Source: Halotalea alkalilenta DSM 17697 (GTDB lineage: Bacteria > Pseudomonadota > Gammaproteobacteria > Pseudomonadales > Halomonadaceae). From it: a DNA stretch of 39,346 nucleotides. This document shows, in pieces, positions 18,460 to 28,184 of this stretch. Numbering within the stretch: position 1 is the stretch's first letter; every line of letters starts with the position of its first letter. The position numbers and the translations under genes are program-made. The stretch is from assembly GCF_000621205.1 (NCBI RefSeq), contig NZ_KK211236.1:1-39346 (forward strand), given 5' to 3'. The notes below the pieces were generated by a model. That model did not search any database. It saw nothing but the letters and a program-made list of their open reading frames with translations, and was not told the DNA's origin.

Positions 18460-19083
18460 GAAGAGGATGAGCAGGTAGCCGATCGATTCGGAGCACTCCT
18501 CGACCATGTCCTTGACGATGCGCAGATAGTCGTCGCCCATCGCCGCCTGCCACATCTTCCCGCGACCCAGCAGACGGGAGAAGACGAAGGTGGACAGGAA
18601 CCCCGCCAGGAAGAGTCCGAACGGCATCGAGGTGAAATAGAGCCGCATCTCGACGAACAGCCGATGACGATAGTGGAACAGATAGTAGAGTGTCGGCAGC
18701 GCTACCAGCGTCACCGGCCATTTCCAGAAACCGTGGCTGATCAGATCATCCATCAGCGCATCGTTTTCTCTCAGCAGCGCCGAGAGCGCGAACATCGCCA
18801 TGACCATCAAGCCGACACGGAAAAATCCGAAGTACCGCCGCACCGCCAGGAGACCGATGACGGTAAACGCCAGGATGCAACTCTGGGTGATCTCGGTGAA
18901 AGACCACTCGGAGAATTTGAGCGAGGCATCGTTTCCGCGCTGGGCATCCCACAGCATGCCTTGGGCGTAGCCAACGATGACGAGAATGTAGAACACCACT
19001 CGCAGCAATACGCCAGTGCAGTCACGGGGAGAAAGCAATGGCACCTGCGCGCCATCGGGAAGATCATTGAGGAACTTGGTCAC
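18406..19083 (-). CDS. Hypothetical multi-pass membrane protein
   Basis: This 225-aa product has about six hydrophobic segments (for example VLLRVVFYILVIVGY, CILAFTVIGLLAVRRY, VGLMVMAMFALSALL, WPVTLVALPTLYYLF, FGLFLAGFLSTFVFS and YLLILFSVIELYFFAQ). The connecting loop is charged and carries a Glu/Asp-rich stretch DDYLRIVKDMVEECSES. I recognise no family. The acidic motif before the last helix could be functional. It begins at ATG 19083 and converges on the small membrane protein at 18160-18459. The 154-base gap to ybbP (19084-19237) is AT-rich next to this gene, but no clean promoter was identified. Confidence 0.75.
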   Translation of the reverse strand: MTKFLNDLPDGAQVPLLSPRDCTGVLLRVVFYILVIVGYAQGMLWDAQRGNDASLKFSEWSFTEITQSCILAFTVIGLLAVRRYFGFFRVGLMVMAMFALSALLRENDALMDDLISHGFWKWPVTLVALPTLYYLFHYRHRLFVEMRLYFTSMPFGLFLAGFLSTFVFSRLLGRGKMWQAAMGDDYLRIVKDMVEECSESIGYLLILFSVIELYFFAQRLRRHYG

Positions 19084-19237
19084 GGGTCACTCTAATTAGC
19101 AAGCTATTAAATTTTCGGATGGCGCGCATTTTGCCACAAATCAGCAGCGCCGGTGGTCAATTTTCACCGCCTTGACCCGCCAGGGATACTCCCCATTCAG
19201 CTTCATGTGCCCACTTTTGGCTACCGAAGCGTGTCGA

Positions 19238-21736
19238 TCACCCCTCCCCCAGCAGTTTGAGACTCTCCAATGGTGCGGTGCGGCGCAGGGAGCGCGAGAG
19301 CAGCAGTCCGATTCCGCCGATCAGCAGCGCACCGAGCGGAGGCATCGATAGCCACAGCAGCGGATGCAGCCTCGCCGGCAGATCCAGCCAACCGAGGTAG
19401 AGCGCGGCAGCGGCCAGCTCGGCGAGCGCGGCGCCGAGCAGCCCGCTGCCGGCACCGAGCAGCACGAACTCGGTGGCCTGGACGCGCAGCAGGTAGCGGT
19501 CTCCCGCGCCGAATACCCGCAGCAGCGCTCCCTCGTGGGCCCGCGCGGGATGCGAGACGATCATCGCCGCGTAGAGCACGGCGACCCCGGCGAACAGCAC
19601 CAGCGCCAGGATCGCCTCCACCGCTCGCGAGACCTGGGCGAGGATCTCGCGCAGCTGGGTGAGCAAGGCATCTATATCGAGCAGCGTGACCGAGGGAAAG
19701 TCCCGCACCAGCCGGTTGAGCAGCCCCTGGTGCTCGGCGGATAGATAGAAGGAGGTGATGTAGCTGGCACCGAAGCGCTCGAGCTCTCCCGGAGGGAAGA
19801 TCACGAAGAAATTGGGCCGGAACGCCTCCCACTCGACTTCACGGATACTGGTCACCCGCGCGTCGAGGATTTCGCCGCCGATATCGAAGCCGAGCACGTC
19901 ACCCAGTTTGATCCCGAGGCGTTCGGACAGATCGCTCGCGATCGATATCGGTGCAGGCTCCCCTCCCTCATCCAGGCTGAACCACTCACCCGAGATGATC
20001 TGGTTGTCGGGTGGCATCTCCTCGCGCCAGGTGAGGTTGATCTCGCGGCTCAGGTTGCCATCCTCGCGGGCCTCCTCCGGCACCGCCTGGCGTGCGGTGA
20101 CACCGTTGATCATGGTCAGGCGCCCGCGCACGATCGGGAAGAAGTCCGAGCGTGACTCGCCGCTGCCATCGAGCGCGCGGGCGAAGGCATCCAGCTGGCT
20201 CGGCTGGATGTTGATCGCAAACTGGTTCGGCGCATCCTCCGGCAGCCTCGCCTGCCAGTCGCTGATCACATCGCCGCGCACCAGGCTGATGATCGCCATC
20301 GCCGCGAAGGTCACCGAGAACGCCACCAGTTGGCCCACGCTCGCCTGGCGCCTGAGCGCCAGCTGTCGGGCACCGATGCGCAGGGTCGAGGGTAGCCAGC
20401 GGGCGGTGTAGAACAGAAGATCCAGCGCCAACCAAGTCGCTCCCCACAGCGCAGCGAGCAGCACCAGCCCACCCAGCAGCACGCCGAGCGAGAGCAGCAG
20501 CTCGCCGCTGTAGAGCCAAAGCAATGCACCGAAGCAGAGGGTAGCGACGCCCAGCGCTAGCCATCCCGACACCGGCAGCGGTTCGAGCTCGCGGCGCAGC
20601 ACCTTGAGCGCGCTGACCTGACGCAGCCGGGCGAGAGTCGGCCCGGCGAAGCCGATCAGCACGGCGAGTGCGGTGAGCAGCCCCATCGCCAGCGGAGCCA
20701 AACCCGGCGCGGGCAGCTCGAGCGGAAGGAACGCAGCCAGCAGCCGCACCAGCAGCGCCTGGCCCAGTGCGCCAAGCAATGCGCCCACCAGCGTAGCGGC
20801 AAGCGCCAGCCAGGCGAGCTGCAGCACGAACAGCGCCACCAGGTCACGCTGGACCATGCCGAAACAACGCGCCAGCGCGGCGGCATCGAGATGACGCTCG
20901 ACGTAGCGGCGGATCGCCATCGCCACCGCGACACCCGCGAGCAGCACCGCAGCGAGCCCCGCCAGGCTCAGGTACTGCTGGGCGCGCTCGAGGGCACGTC
21001 CGAGGCTCGGGCTGTCCTCGCGCACATCGAGCACCCGTATCCCTTGGTCGCGCCAGCGCTGCAACTGCGGATCGAGGCTTGCAAGCTGCGCGGCGTCACC
21101 TGCCGCCATCAGCCGGTAGGTCAGTCTCGCCCCGGGCTGCAGCAGCCCACTGCCGTCGAGATCAGCCCGCTGGATCATCACCCGCGGGCTCAGGTCCTCG
21201 AAGCCGAGCTGCTGGTCGGGCTCGCTCAAAAGCCATGCGTCCACTCGGTAGCGCTGGCTGCCGAGCTGGAGCTCATCGTCGAGCTGCAGGCCCAGCAGTT
21301 GGGCGAGTCGCGGCTCGACCCAGACCGAGCCGCGCGGCGGGCCGCCCTGGGTATCGAACGCGCCGTCTCCGCGATCGATGATCACGGTGCCATACAGCGG
21401 GTAGTTCGCATCCACGCCTTTGAAGCTGACCATCTGGAAGCCGTCGTCGCGACTCGCCATCGACACGCTGCGTATCTGTTCACTCAGCCGCATGCCCGCC
21501 GCTTCGAGCCGACCCACGGTATCGGCATCGAAATCGCTGCCCTTGACCAGCACCAGGTCACCACCGAGCAGCCGCCCGGCCTGACGCTCGAGCCCTGATT
21601 CGACCCTCTCGAGGAAAAAACCGATCATCGTGGTCGCCGCCACCGCGACACACAGTGCGATGAACAACGCCCTGACGTCCGACGCCCGGGCATCGCGACG
21701 CAGCGCGCGCAACGAGTAGCCGAGCAGATGGATCAT
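19238..21736 (-). CDS. ybbP: ABC transporter permease, YbbP/FtsX-like
   Basis: This 832-aa permease has the classical MacB/FtsX double-module layout. One membrane helix lies near the N-terminus (FIALCVAVAATTMIGFF), followed by a long periplasmic domain (about 45-250). A membrane block lies around 255-480, a second periplasmic domain around 500-690, and three final helices (about 700-825). It pairs with the ATPase YbbA, and the pair is the unlinked partner of TesA in E. coli as well. The complex's substrate is not established, though a role in lipid or lipoprotein handling in the envelope has been suggested for similar systems. The start is ATG 21736, overlapping the ybbA stop by 4 bases (ATGA), which indicates translational coupling. 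Confidence 0.9.
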   Translation of the reverse strand: MIHLLGYSLRALRRDARASDVRALFIALCVAVAATTMIGFFLERVESGLERQAGRLLGGDLVLVKGSDFDADTVGRLEAAGMRLSEQIRSVSMASRDDGFQMVSFKGVDANYPLYGTVIIDRGDGAFDTQGGPPRGSVWVEPRLAQLLGLQLDDELQLGSQRYRVDAWLLSEPDQQLGFEDLSPRVMIQRADLDGSGLLQPGARLTYRLMAAGDAAQLASLDPQLQRWRDQGIRVLDVREDSPSLGRALERAQQYLSLAGLAAVLLAGVAVAMAIRRYVERHLDAAALARCFGMVQRDLVALFVLQLAWLALAATLVGALLGALGQALLVRLLAAFLPLELPAPGLAPLAMGLLTALAVLIGFAGPTLARLRQVSALKVLRRELEPLPVSGWLALGVATLCFGALLWLYSGELLLSLGVLLGGLVLLAALWGATWLALDLLFYTARWLPSTLRIGARQLALRRQASVGQLVAFSVTFAAMAIISLVRGDVISDWQARLPEDAPNQFAINIQPSQLDAFARALDGSGESRSDFFPIVRGRLTMINGVTARQAVPEEAREDGNLSREINLTWREEMPPDNQIISGEWFSLDEGGEPAPISIASDLSERLGIKLGDVLGFDIGGEILDARVTSIREVEWEAFRPNFFVIFPPGELERFGASYITSFYLSAEHQGLLNRLVRDFPSVTLLDIDALLTQLREILAQVSRAVEAILALVLFAGVAVLYAAMIVSHPARAHEGALLRVFGAGDRYLLRVQATEFVLLGAGSGLLGAALAELAAAALYLGWLDLPARLHPLLWLSMPPLGALLIGGIGLLLSRSLRRTAPLESLKLLGEG

Positions 21737-22452
21737 CGCTGCCACTCCGGCTCGACGTCGTCACGGGTCTCGCGTATCCGCCCCTGTTCGAGATGCAGCC
21801 GGCGCTGGCAGCGGCTGGCAAGTGCCAGATCGTGGGTCACCAGCACCAGGGTGGTCCCGCGTTCACGATTGAGCGAGAACAGAAGATCGATGATGCGCTG
21901 GCCGGTCGCTCGATCGAGGTTGCCGGTCGGCTCGTCGGCGAACACCAGTTTCGGCTCGGTGACGAACGCCCTCGCCACCGCCACGCGCTGCTGCTCGCCG
22001 CCGGAAAGCTGCTTGGGCAGATGCCCTGCGCGTTCATTGAGCCCGACCCGCTCGAGCCAGCGGCGGGCGAGCGCGGCATCGGCGCGCCCAGCGGCCATTT
22101 CGAGCGGCAGCATCACATTCTCTAGCGCAGTCAGCGTCGGCAGCAGTTGGAAGTTCTGGAACACGAAGCCGACGCGCCCCGCGCGCAGCCGCGCCCGGCC
22201 ATCCTCGTCGAGATCCGCGAGCTGCTGACCGAAGAGCTCGATGCTGCCGCTGGTCGGCGCATCGAGCCCGGCCATCAGTCCGAGCAGGGTCGATTTGCCC
22301 GCGCCGGAGCTGCCCAGCACCGCGACGCTCTCGCCGGCGCCGATCGATAGACTCAGGCCATCGAGGATCGATAGCCGCCGCTCGCCGATACCGACCGTCT
22401 TGTTCAAGTCATCGACGCGAATCACCGGTTGGTCGTGTTTCTGCTCACCCAT
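21733..22452 (-). CDS. ybbA: ABC transporter ATP-binding protein, YbbA/LolD-like
   Basis: This 239-aa ATPase of the LolD/MacB subfamily has Walker A GSSGAGKS (about residues 46-53), Q-loop FVFQNFQLLPTLT, signature LSGGEQQRVAVARAF, Walker B LVFADEPTGNLD and H-loop LVTHD. It drives the YbbP permease encoded just downstream. ATG 22452 is preferred because GGA lies 7 bases upstream. In-frame codons as far as 22548 reach into tesA's leader and are unlikely. It is divergent from tesA with only 97 bases between starts, which matches the conserved tesA/ybbA-ybbP arrangement. A -10-like TATGAT lies in the gap without a good -35. Confidence 0.93.
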   Translation of the reverse strand: MGEQKHDQPVIRVDDLNKTVGIGERRLSILDGLSLSIGAGESVAVLGSSGAGKSTLLGLMAGLDAPTSGSIELFGQQLADLDEDGRARLRAGRVGFVFQNFQLLPTLTALENVMLPLEMAAGRADAALARRWLERVGLNERAGHLPKQLSGGEQQRVAVARAFVTEPKLVFADEPTGNLDRATGQRIIDLLFSLNRERGTTLVLVTHDLALASRCQRRLHLEQGRIRETRDDVEPEWQR

Positions 22453-22549
22453 AGTTCGTCCGATCTCGCGTCTCGTCTTATCATAAGGGGGTGTCGATGC
22501 CGTCGAGGTGTGCGCCATAGCGGCCCATCCCCATCGCAAGGAGCGCAAG

Positions 22550-23308
22550 ATGTCCCCACCTTCACGCCCCCAACTCTTCGTCTCGCGCCTCGACGCTCAA
22601 GGGCGGGCGTGTATCGATCATACGCGCGACTCGACCAAAGCATGGTCCGGAGAGGATATTTTTCAACGTCGGGCAAGCAAATGGCTGGCGCTGCTGCTGT
22701 TCCTGCTGGTCTCGCTGATCGTGACGGCGCCGCTTCTCCACGCCGAGGACGAGTCCGATCGACCGACGGTCATGGTCTTCGGCGACAGCCTCAGCGCGGC
22801 GCTCGGCATCGAACGCGAGCAAGGCTGGGTGAATTTGCTCTCCGAGCGCCTCGGCGATCAGTATCGGGTGGTCAATCCAAGCATCAGCGGCGAAACCACG
22901 GCGGGCGGCCTCGAACGCCTGCCCGCGGCGCTCGAGCGCTATCGACCCGAATACGTACTGCTCGAACTGGGCGGCAACGATGGGCTCCAGGGCCTGCCAC
23001 CGCCGCAAATGCGCGCCAACCTCGCCCGGATGATCGAACTCATCCGCGCCGAAGGCGCCCAGGTGGTGCTGCTCGGCATCATGATCCCGCCCAATTATGG
23101 CCAACCCTACGCCGATGCCATCGCCGGGGTCTATCCGGCGCTGGCGCAAGAGTACGCCATCCCCTACCTGCCGTTTTTGCTCGACGGCGTGGCGCTGGAC
23201 AATACGCTGATGCAAAACGACGGCATCCACCCGAACGCCAGCGCCCAGCCCCAGGTGCTCGACAACGTATGGCAAGTGCTGGCGCCGCTGCTCGGTGAAC
23301 CTAGCTGA
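22550..23308 (+). CDS. tesA: SGNH/GDSL lysophospholipase/thioesterase I
   Basis: This 252-aa secreted esterase of the SGNH family corresponds to E. coli TesA (acyl-CoA thioesterase I/lysophospholipase L1). It shows block I VFGDSLSAALGI with the nucleophile Ser, block II Gly (NPSISGETT), block III GGNDG, and block V DGIHPN with the catalytic Asp-His. A membrane segment LALLLFLLVSLIVTAPLLHAED looks like a signal peptide with a cut before AED. It is preceded by about 43 residues, which is long for a signal peptide. The chosen ATG has AAGGAG 6 bases upstream. No better in-frame start was found, so the long n-region may be real or the protein may be membrane-anchored. Confidence 0.9.
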   Translation: MSPPSRPQLFVSRLDAQGRACIDHTRDSTKAWSGEDIFQRRASKWLALLLFLLVSLIVTAPLLHAEDESDRPTVMVFGDSLSAALGIEREQGWVNLLSERLGDQYRVVNPSISGETTAGGLERLPAALERYRPEYVLLELGGNDGLQGLPPPQMRANLARMIELIRAEGAQVVLLGIMIPPNYGQPYADAIAGVYPALAQEYAIPYLPFLLDGVALDNTLMQNDGIHPNASAQPQVLDNVWQVLAPLLGEPS

Positions 23309-23383
23309 TCTTCGCATCGACTCGCCGTCCCCCGCTCGGCGAACAGCACCACGAGACCCAAGCCAGGCCCAAGGAGAGCTTTC

Positions 23384-24370
23384 ATGGCGCAGACCGGCAG
23401 CGCACTAGTGGCGGCCTATCGACTCGATGGCAAAGGCGGCGGACATGCTCTGAGTACGGAAACGCTGAACGCAGCCTGGGACAGCGATCCCAACGATATC
23501 TGGATGCATCTCGACTTCACCTTTGGGGACGCCGACTACTATCTTTCCACCCTCGCCGAGCTCGACGAGGCGCTGATCGAGGCACTGCTCGAAGAGTACA
23601 CTCGCCCTCGCGTGGCGCGCTTTTCCGGCGGCCTGATGACCACCTTGCGCGGCGTCAACCTCAACCCGGGGGAGGCGCCGGACGACCTGATCTCGCTGCG
23701 GGTATGGCTGAGCCACAATCGGCTGATCACGCTGCGTCGCCGTCCGCTGCAGGCGATCCAGCAGGTTCGCGACGATCTCGCCTCGGGCAGCGGTGCGTCG
23801 AACGTCACCGCGCTGATGGTCGAGATGGCGGACCACATGATCGACCAGATGGGGGAGCTGCTGCTCGAGATCGACGAGGCGCTCAGCCAGGGCGAGGAGA
23901 AGATGCTGGCCGGCACCGAGCTCAACGGCGACGATCTGGCCCGGCTGCGCCGGCCGATGATCACCCTGCGTCGATTCATGGAGCCACAGTACGACTGTCT
24001 CAATCGCCTCTGCGATGCCTCGCTCGGTCTCGACGAGGCCAACCGGCTGGCGCTGCGCGAGGTCGCCAATCACCTCTACCGCTACATCGAGGACGTGCGC
24101 GCGATGCAGGAGCGCGCACTGATCATCCAGGAGCAGATCTGGAGCATCCACAACGAGCGGCTCAACAGCCGAATGTATTTGCTGTCGATCATCACCGTGC
24201 TGTTCCTGCCGCTGACCTTCCTCACTGGACTTCTGGGCATCAACGTAGGCGGCATCCCCGGAGCGAACAATCCCTACGGCTTCGCACTGGTCCTGGTCCT
24301 CTGCCTGCTGGTCAGCGTGCTGGTGCTGGCCGCGGTCTGGGGCTGGCAGCGCTATCGCCAGCGCGGATAG
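23384..24370 (+). CDS. zntB: ZntB-like CorA-superfamily metal transporter
   Basis: This 328-aa member of the 2-TM-GxN superfamily has a large cytoplasmic N-terminal domain (1-265, with a long helix rich in Glu/Leu). Two C-terminal transmembrane helices follow (LLSIITVLFLPLTFLTGLLG and ALVLVLCLLVSVLVLAAVW). Between them is GINVGGIPG, with the ZntB-type N-V-G-G-I-P-G in place of CorA's GMNFE. The family includes zinc transporters driven by proton coupling, and substrate assignment is by motif only. It starts at 23384 with AAGGAGAGC upstream. It lies 75 bases after tesA in the same direction. A tandem repeat overlaps its stop codon. Confidence 0.88.
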   Translation: MAQTGSALVAAYRLDGKGGGHALSTETLNAAWDSDPNDIWMHLDFTFGDADYYLSTLAELDEALIEALLEEYTRPRVARFSGGLMTTLRGVNLNPGEAPDDLISLRVWLSHNRLITLRRRPLQAIQQVRDDLASGSGASNVTALMVEMADHMIDQMGELLLEIDEALSQGEEKMLAGTELNGDDLARLRRPMITLRRFMEPQYDCLNRLCDASLGLDEANRLALREVANHLYRYIEDVRAMQERALIIQEQIWSIHNERLNSRMYLLSIITVLFLPLTFLTGLLGINVGGIPGANNPYGFALVLVLCLLVSVLVLAAVWGWQRYRQRG

Positions 24371-24406
24371 ACCAGCACGGATAGATCAGCACAGATAGAC
24401 CAGTGC
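24365..24406. repeat. Three tandem copies of a 14-bp unit
   Basis: GGATAGACCAGCAC is repeated at 24365-24378, 24379-24392 (one substitution) and 24393-24406 (two or three substitutions). The first copy contains the zntB stop codon. This short direct repeat probably arose by slippage. No function is evident. Confidence 0.85.
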
Positions 24407-24422
24407 GAACAGGGAATCGGCA

Positions 24423-24695
24423 TCAGCCGTGGCGATCGATATGCCCCAGGTCGCGCTCGGGATCGAGCCGGTCCCGCACCAGCCGCTTGAGCGCCTTGAT
24501 CTCGGGGAAGCCTTCGTCACGCACCCGCTCCCACAGGGTTTCGCCATCGACGAGGATCTCGAAGCGCCCGCCATGGCTCGGCACCAGCGCGACCTCCTCG
24601 AGCGATTCGCCGAAGGTCTGCAGCAATTCCTGCGCATACCAGCCGGCGCGCAGCAGCCAGTGGCACTGGGTGCAGTAATGGATGGCTATCTTCAT
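24423..24695 (-). CDS. SelW/Rdx-family redox protein
   Basis: This 90-aa thioredoxin-like protein of the SelT/SelW/SelH family has the redox motif CTQC at residues 8-11 (in IHYCTQCHWLLRA). The conserved SHGGRFEILVDGE and the C-terminal EIKALKRLVRDRLDP match the family. Cysteine replaces selenocysteine, as is usual in bacteria. It is predicted cytosolic, and its partner is unknown. It is encoded opposite to zntB and the PA3496-like gene, so it stands as its own transcription unit. Confidence 0.9.
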   Translation of the reverse strand: MKIAIHYCTQCHWLLRAGWYAQELLQTFGESLEEVALVPSHGGRFEILVDGETLWERVRDEGFPEIKALKRLVRDRLDPERDLGHIDRHG

Positions 24696-24894
24696 TGCGT
24701 TTCCTCATGGTTGGATGGAGGCCGAAGGCCCGGCGAATGCGCCCCGGCGCGGCAGCCTTTCCGGCATCGGGTATACAGGGTCGACGCCTGGCGATGAGCA
24801 TTCTCCACCGCAATCGCCGCAGGCTCCAGAGCGGCGAAAACCAGCCATGCCGCGCTCCCACTTCCGACCGTCGCCGAGACGTTGGACAAAGCGC

Positions 24895-24923
24895 TTGTCA
24901 TCGGCAGCCAAGCACGTTATACA
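24895..24923 (+). promoter_or_regulatory. Sigma-70-type promoter for the PA3496-like gene
   Basis: TTGTCA (5 of 6 to the -35 consensus) and TATACA (4 of 6 to the -10) are separated by 17 bases. Transcription would begin near 24930, about 45 bases before the gene start. The rest of the 24696-24974 gap, which also has to hold the SelW-like gene's promoter, shows no other clear signal. Confidence 0.5.
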
Positions 24924-24974
24924 GCGTTCATGCTTTTCAAAGAGGCAAAAACACGCTTCGTTGGAGGTGTCAAG

Positions 24975-25172
24975 ATGAGCTCGGAACTCTACTCGGATCA
25001 GCAGGACGACGGCGACGATCTGGAAGCCGTCAATGACGAGATCTTCGCCCCCAAGAGCCGCGCCAAGAGCGATCCGCGCACACGGCGGCGGGTCGAGGCG
25101 CTGCTCGAGGAGCGGCGCTTGCAGCGCCTGATCGAGGATGCCTGGGACGGGGAGTTCGACGAAGAGGAGTAA
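24975..25172 (+). CDS. PA3496-family small envelope-integrity-type protein
   Basis: This 65-aa acidic protein has an Asp/Glu-rich N-terminal half and the conserved basic motif RTRRRVEALLEERRLQRLIEDAW, quoted here in parts as RTRRRVEALLEERRL (about 39-53). This matches the small PA3496-type family found in pseudomonads and relatives, sometimes named a putative envelope integrity protein. The function is not established. The start at 24975 has GGAGGTG 6 bases upstream, which settles it against an ATG at 24882. The acidic stretch and coiled C-terminus suggest a soluble or peripheral protein. A hairpin terminator follows. Confidence 0.85.
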   Translation: MSSELYSDQQDDGDDLEAVNDEIFAPKSRAKSDPRTRRRVEALLEERRLQRLIEDAWDGEFDEEE

Positions 25173-25200
25173 CTCTTCCGCCAGCGCTTCGCTCCCCCTT

Positions 25201-25224
25201 CGACGACGCCTCCGGGCGTCGTCG
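25201..25224 (+). terminator. Hairpin after the PA3496-like gene
   Basis: CGACGACGCC and GGCGTCGTCG form a perfect 10-base stem with a TCCG loop, 28 bases after the stop. Only ACGTTTCG follows, so the T-tract is weak. It still probably ends this short transcript before ettA. Confidence 0.6.
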
Positions 25225-25410
25225 ACGTTTCGCCCTCCGCCTGTTCCCGGATTCTCCTTCTCCGGCTGGTCTTGCCCGGCTCGGCTCTTTATCATCGGCC
25301 CCATTCGCCGGGGGAATCCATCGCCTATGCGCCGAGCGCGCGGGCAGCCTATGCGATCGAGACGCATCGCTCCCCCTAAGTGCAACAAACCACGAGGAAG
25401 ATCGTCACAC

Positions 25411-27072
<1,662 letters not shown>

Positions 27073-27088
27073 GCACGCCTTCGCAACC

Positions 27089-27118
27089 TTCCGCGCCCGC
27101 TCATCGGCGGGCGCGGAA
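27089..27118. terminator. Hairpin between convergent ettA and lpxL
   Basis: TTCCGCGCCCGC and GCGGGCGCGGAA make a perfect 12-base stem with a six-base loop, 17 bases after the ettA stop. It lies between convergent genes and could serve both. Neither strand has a T-tract after it, so it may act as an mRNA-stabilising hairpin rather than a strict intrinsic terminator. Confidence 0.5.
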
Positions 27119-27150
27119 GAAAACCGAGGAGGTTGGGACCGGATCTCGGC

Positions 27151-28071
27151 CTAATAGAGCGAGGATTCGCCGGCGGGACGCGTCTTGAAGCGGCGGTGCA
27201 GCCATAGATACTGCTCAGGATGGCGGCGGATCGCCTGCTCGATGAAGGCGTTGACCCGCGTGGCGTCAGCTACGTCGTCACCGCTCGGATAGCCTTCCAG
27301 CGCAGGCAGGTACTCGAGGGTGTAGGTGTAGTCGTCGTCGTTACGATGGAACATCAGCGGCATCACCGGGGCCCCGGTCATTTTAGCGATCTTGGCGGTG
27401 AGCTTGATGGTCGCGGCATCGACGCCGAAGAAAGGAGCGAACACGCTGGCATCGCGGCCGAAATCCTGGTCGGGGGAGTACCACACCGCATTGCCCGCCT
27501 TGATCCGCTTGACCACGCCGCGCAGGTCGTGGCGATCGATCGCCTGTCCGAATATCCGATTGCGTGCGCGGGTCATGAACTTCTCGAATACCGGATTGTT
27601 GTGCTTGCGATAGACCACATCGGCATCGAAGAACAGCGAGTGCAGCGCACCGCCGAGATCCAGGGTCGAGAAGTGGATGCCGATGATCAGCACGCCCTTG
27701 CCCTCGGCCTTGGCCCGCTCCATGTACTCGGTGCCCTTGAATACCACACGATGGCGCATGTGCTCGGGGTCGCGGCACCAGCCTGTGGCGGTCTCGAGCA
27801 CCCCGATGCCATTGGCGTGGAAGGTGCGCTTCACCAACGCCTCTCGCTGGGCATCATCGAGCTCGGGGAAGCACAGCCGCAGATTGGTCTCAGTGATGTG
27901 GCGACGCCGCTTGAGCGTTCGGTAGACGAGCTCCCCCAGCCCCTTGCCGATCCACAGCTTCAGCCGCCATGGCAGGAAAGCGCCGATGCGCATCGCAGCG
28001 ATCATCGCCCAGGTGGGCCAGAAGCGGGGATGAAGATGGCTTTCGGGGTAGGGTTTCTTCTGCTTTGCCAT
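27151..28071 (-). CDS. lpxL: Lipid A lauroyl-family acyltransferase (LpxL/LpxM type)
   Basis: This 306-aa Htr/LpxL-family enzyme adds a secondary acyl chain to Kdo2-lipid IVA at the inner membrane. It has the catalytic HX4D motif in IGIHFSTLDLGG (about residues 131-142), the RHNNP block, the GVVKRIKAGNAVWYSPDQDFG motif (quoted in part: WYSPDQDFG) and the C-terminal PEQYLWLHRRFKTRP. An N-terminal hydrophobic segment (WPTWAMIAAMRIGAFLPW) is consistent with membrane association. No ribosome-binding site is obvious before ATG 28071. It is the family member most similar by motif to LpxL, but acyl-chain specificity cannot be read. Confidence 0.92.
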   Translation of the reverse strand: MAKQKKPYPESHLHPRFWPTWAMIAAMRIGAFLPWRLKLWIGKGLGELVYRTLKRRRHITETNLRLCFPELDDAQREALVKRTFHANGIGVLETATGWCRDPEHMRHRVVFKGTEYMERAKAEGKGVLIIGIHFSTLDLGGALHSLFFDADVVYRKHNNPVFEKFMTRARNRIFGQAIDRHDLRGVVKRIKAGNAVWYSPDQDFGRDASVFAPFFGVDAATIKLTAKIAKMTGAPVMPLMFHRNDDDYTYTLEYLPALEGYPSGDDVADATRVNAFIEQAIRRHPEQYLWLHRRFKTRPAGESSLY

Positions 28072-28184
28072 ATGAAATCGCGTGCCATAGGTCGAAGGAA
28101 CACCGCTCAGCCACGAACGACCGAGCGCGCCGCATTGTACCCATAAAGCACGCCGGATGCAGACGGTTCCAGGACGCCAGCGCC

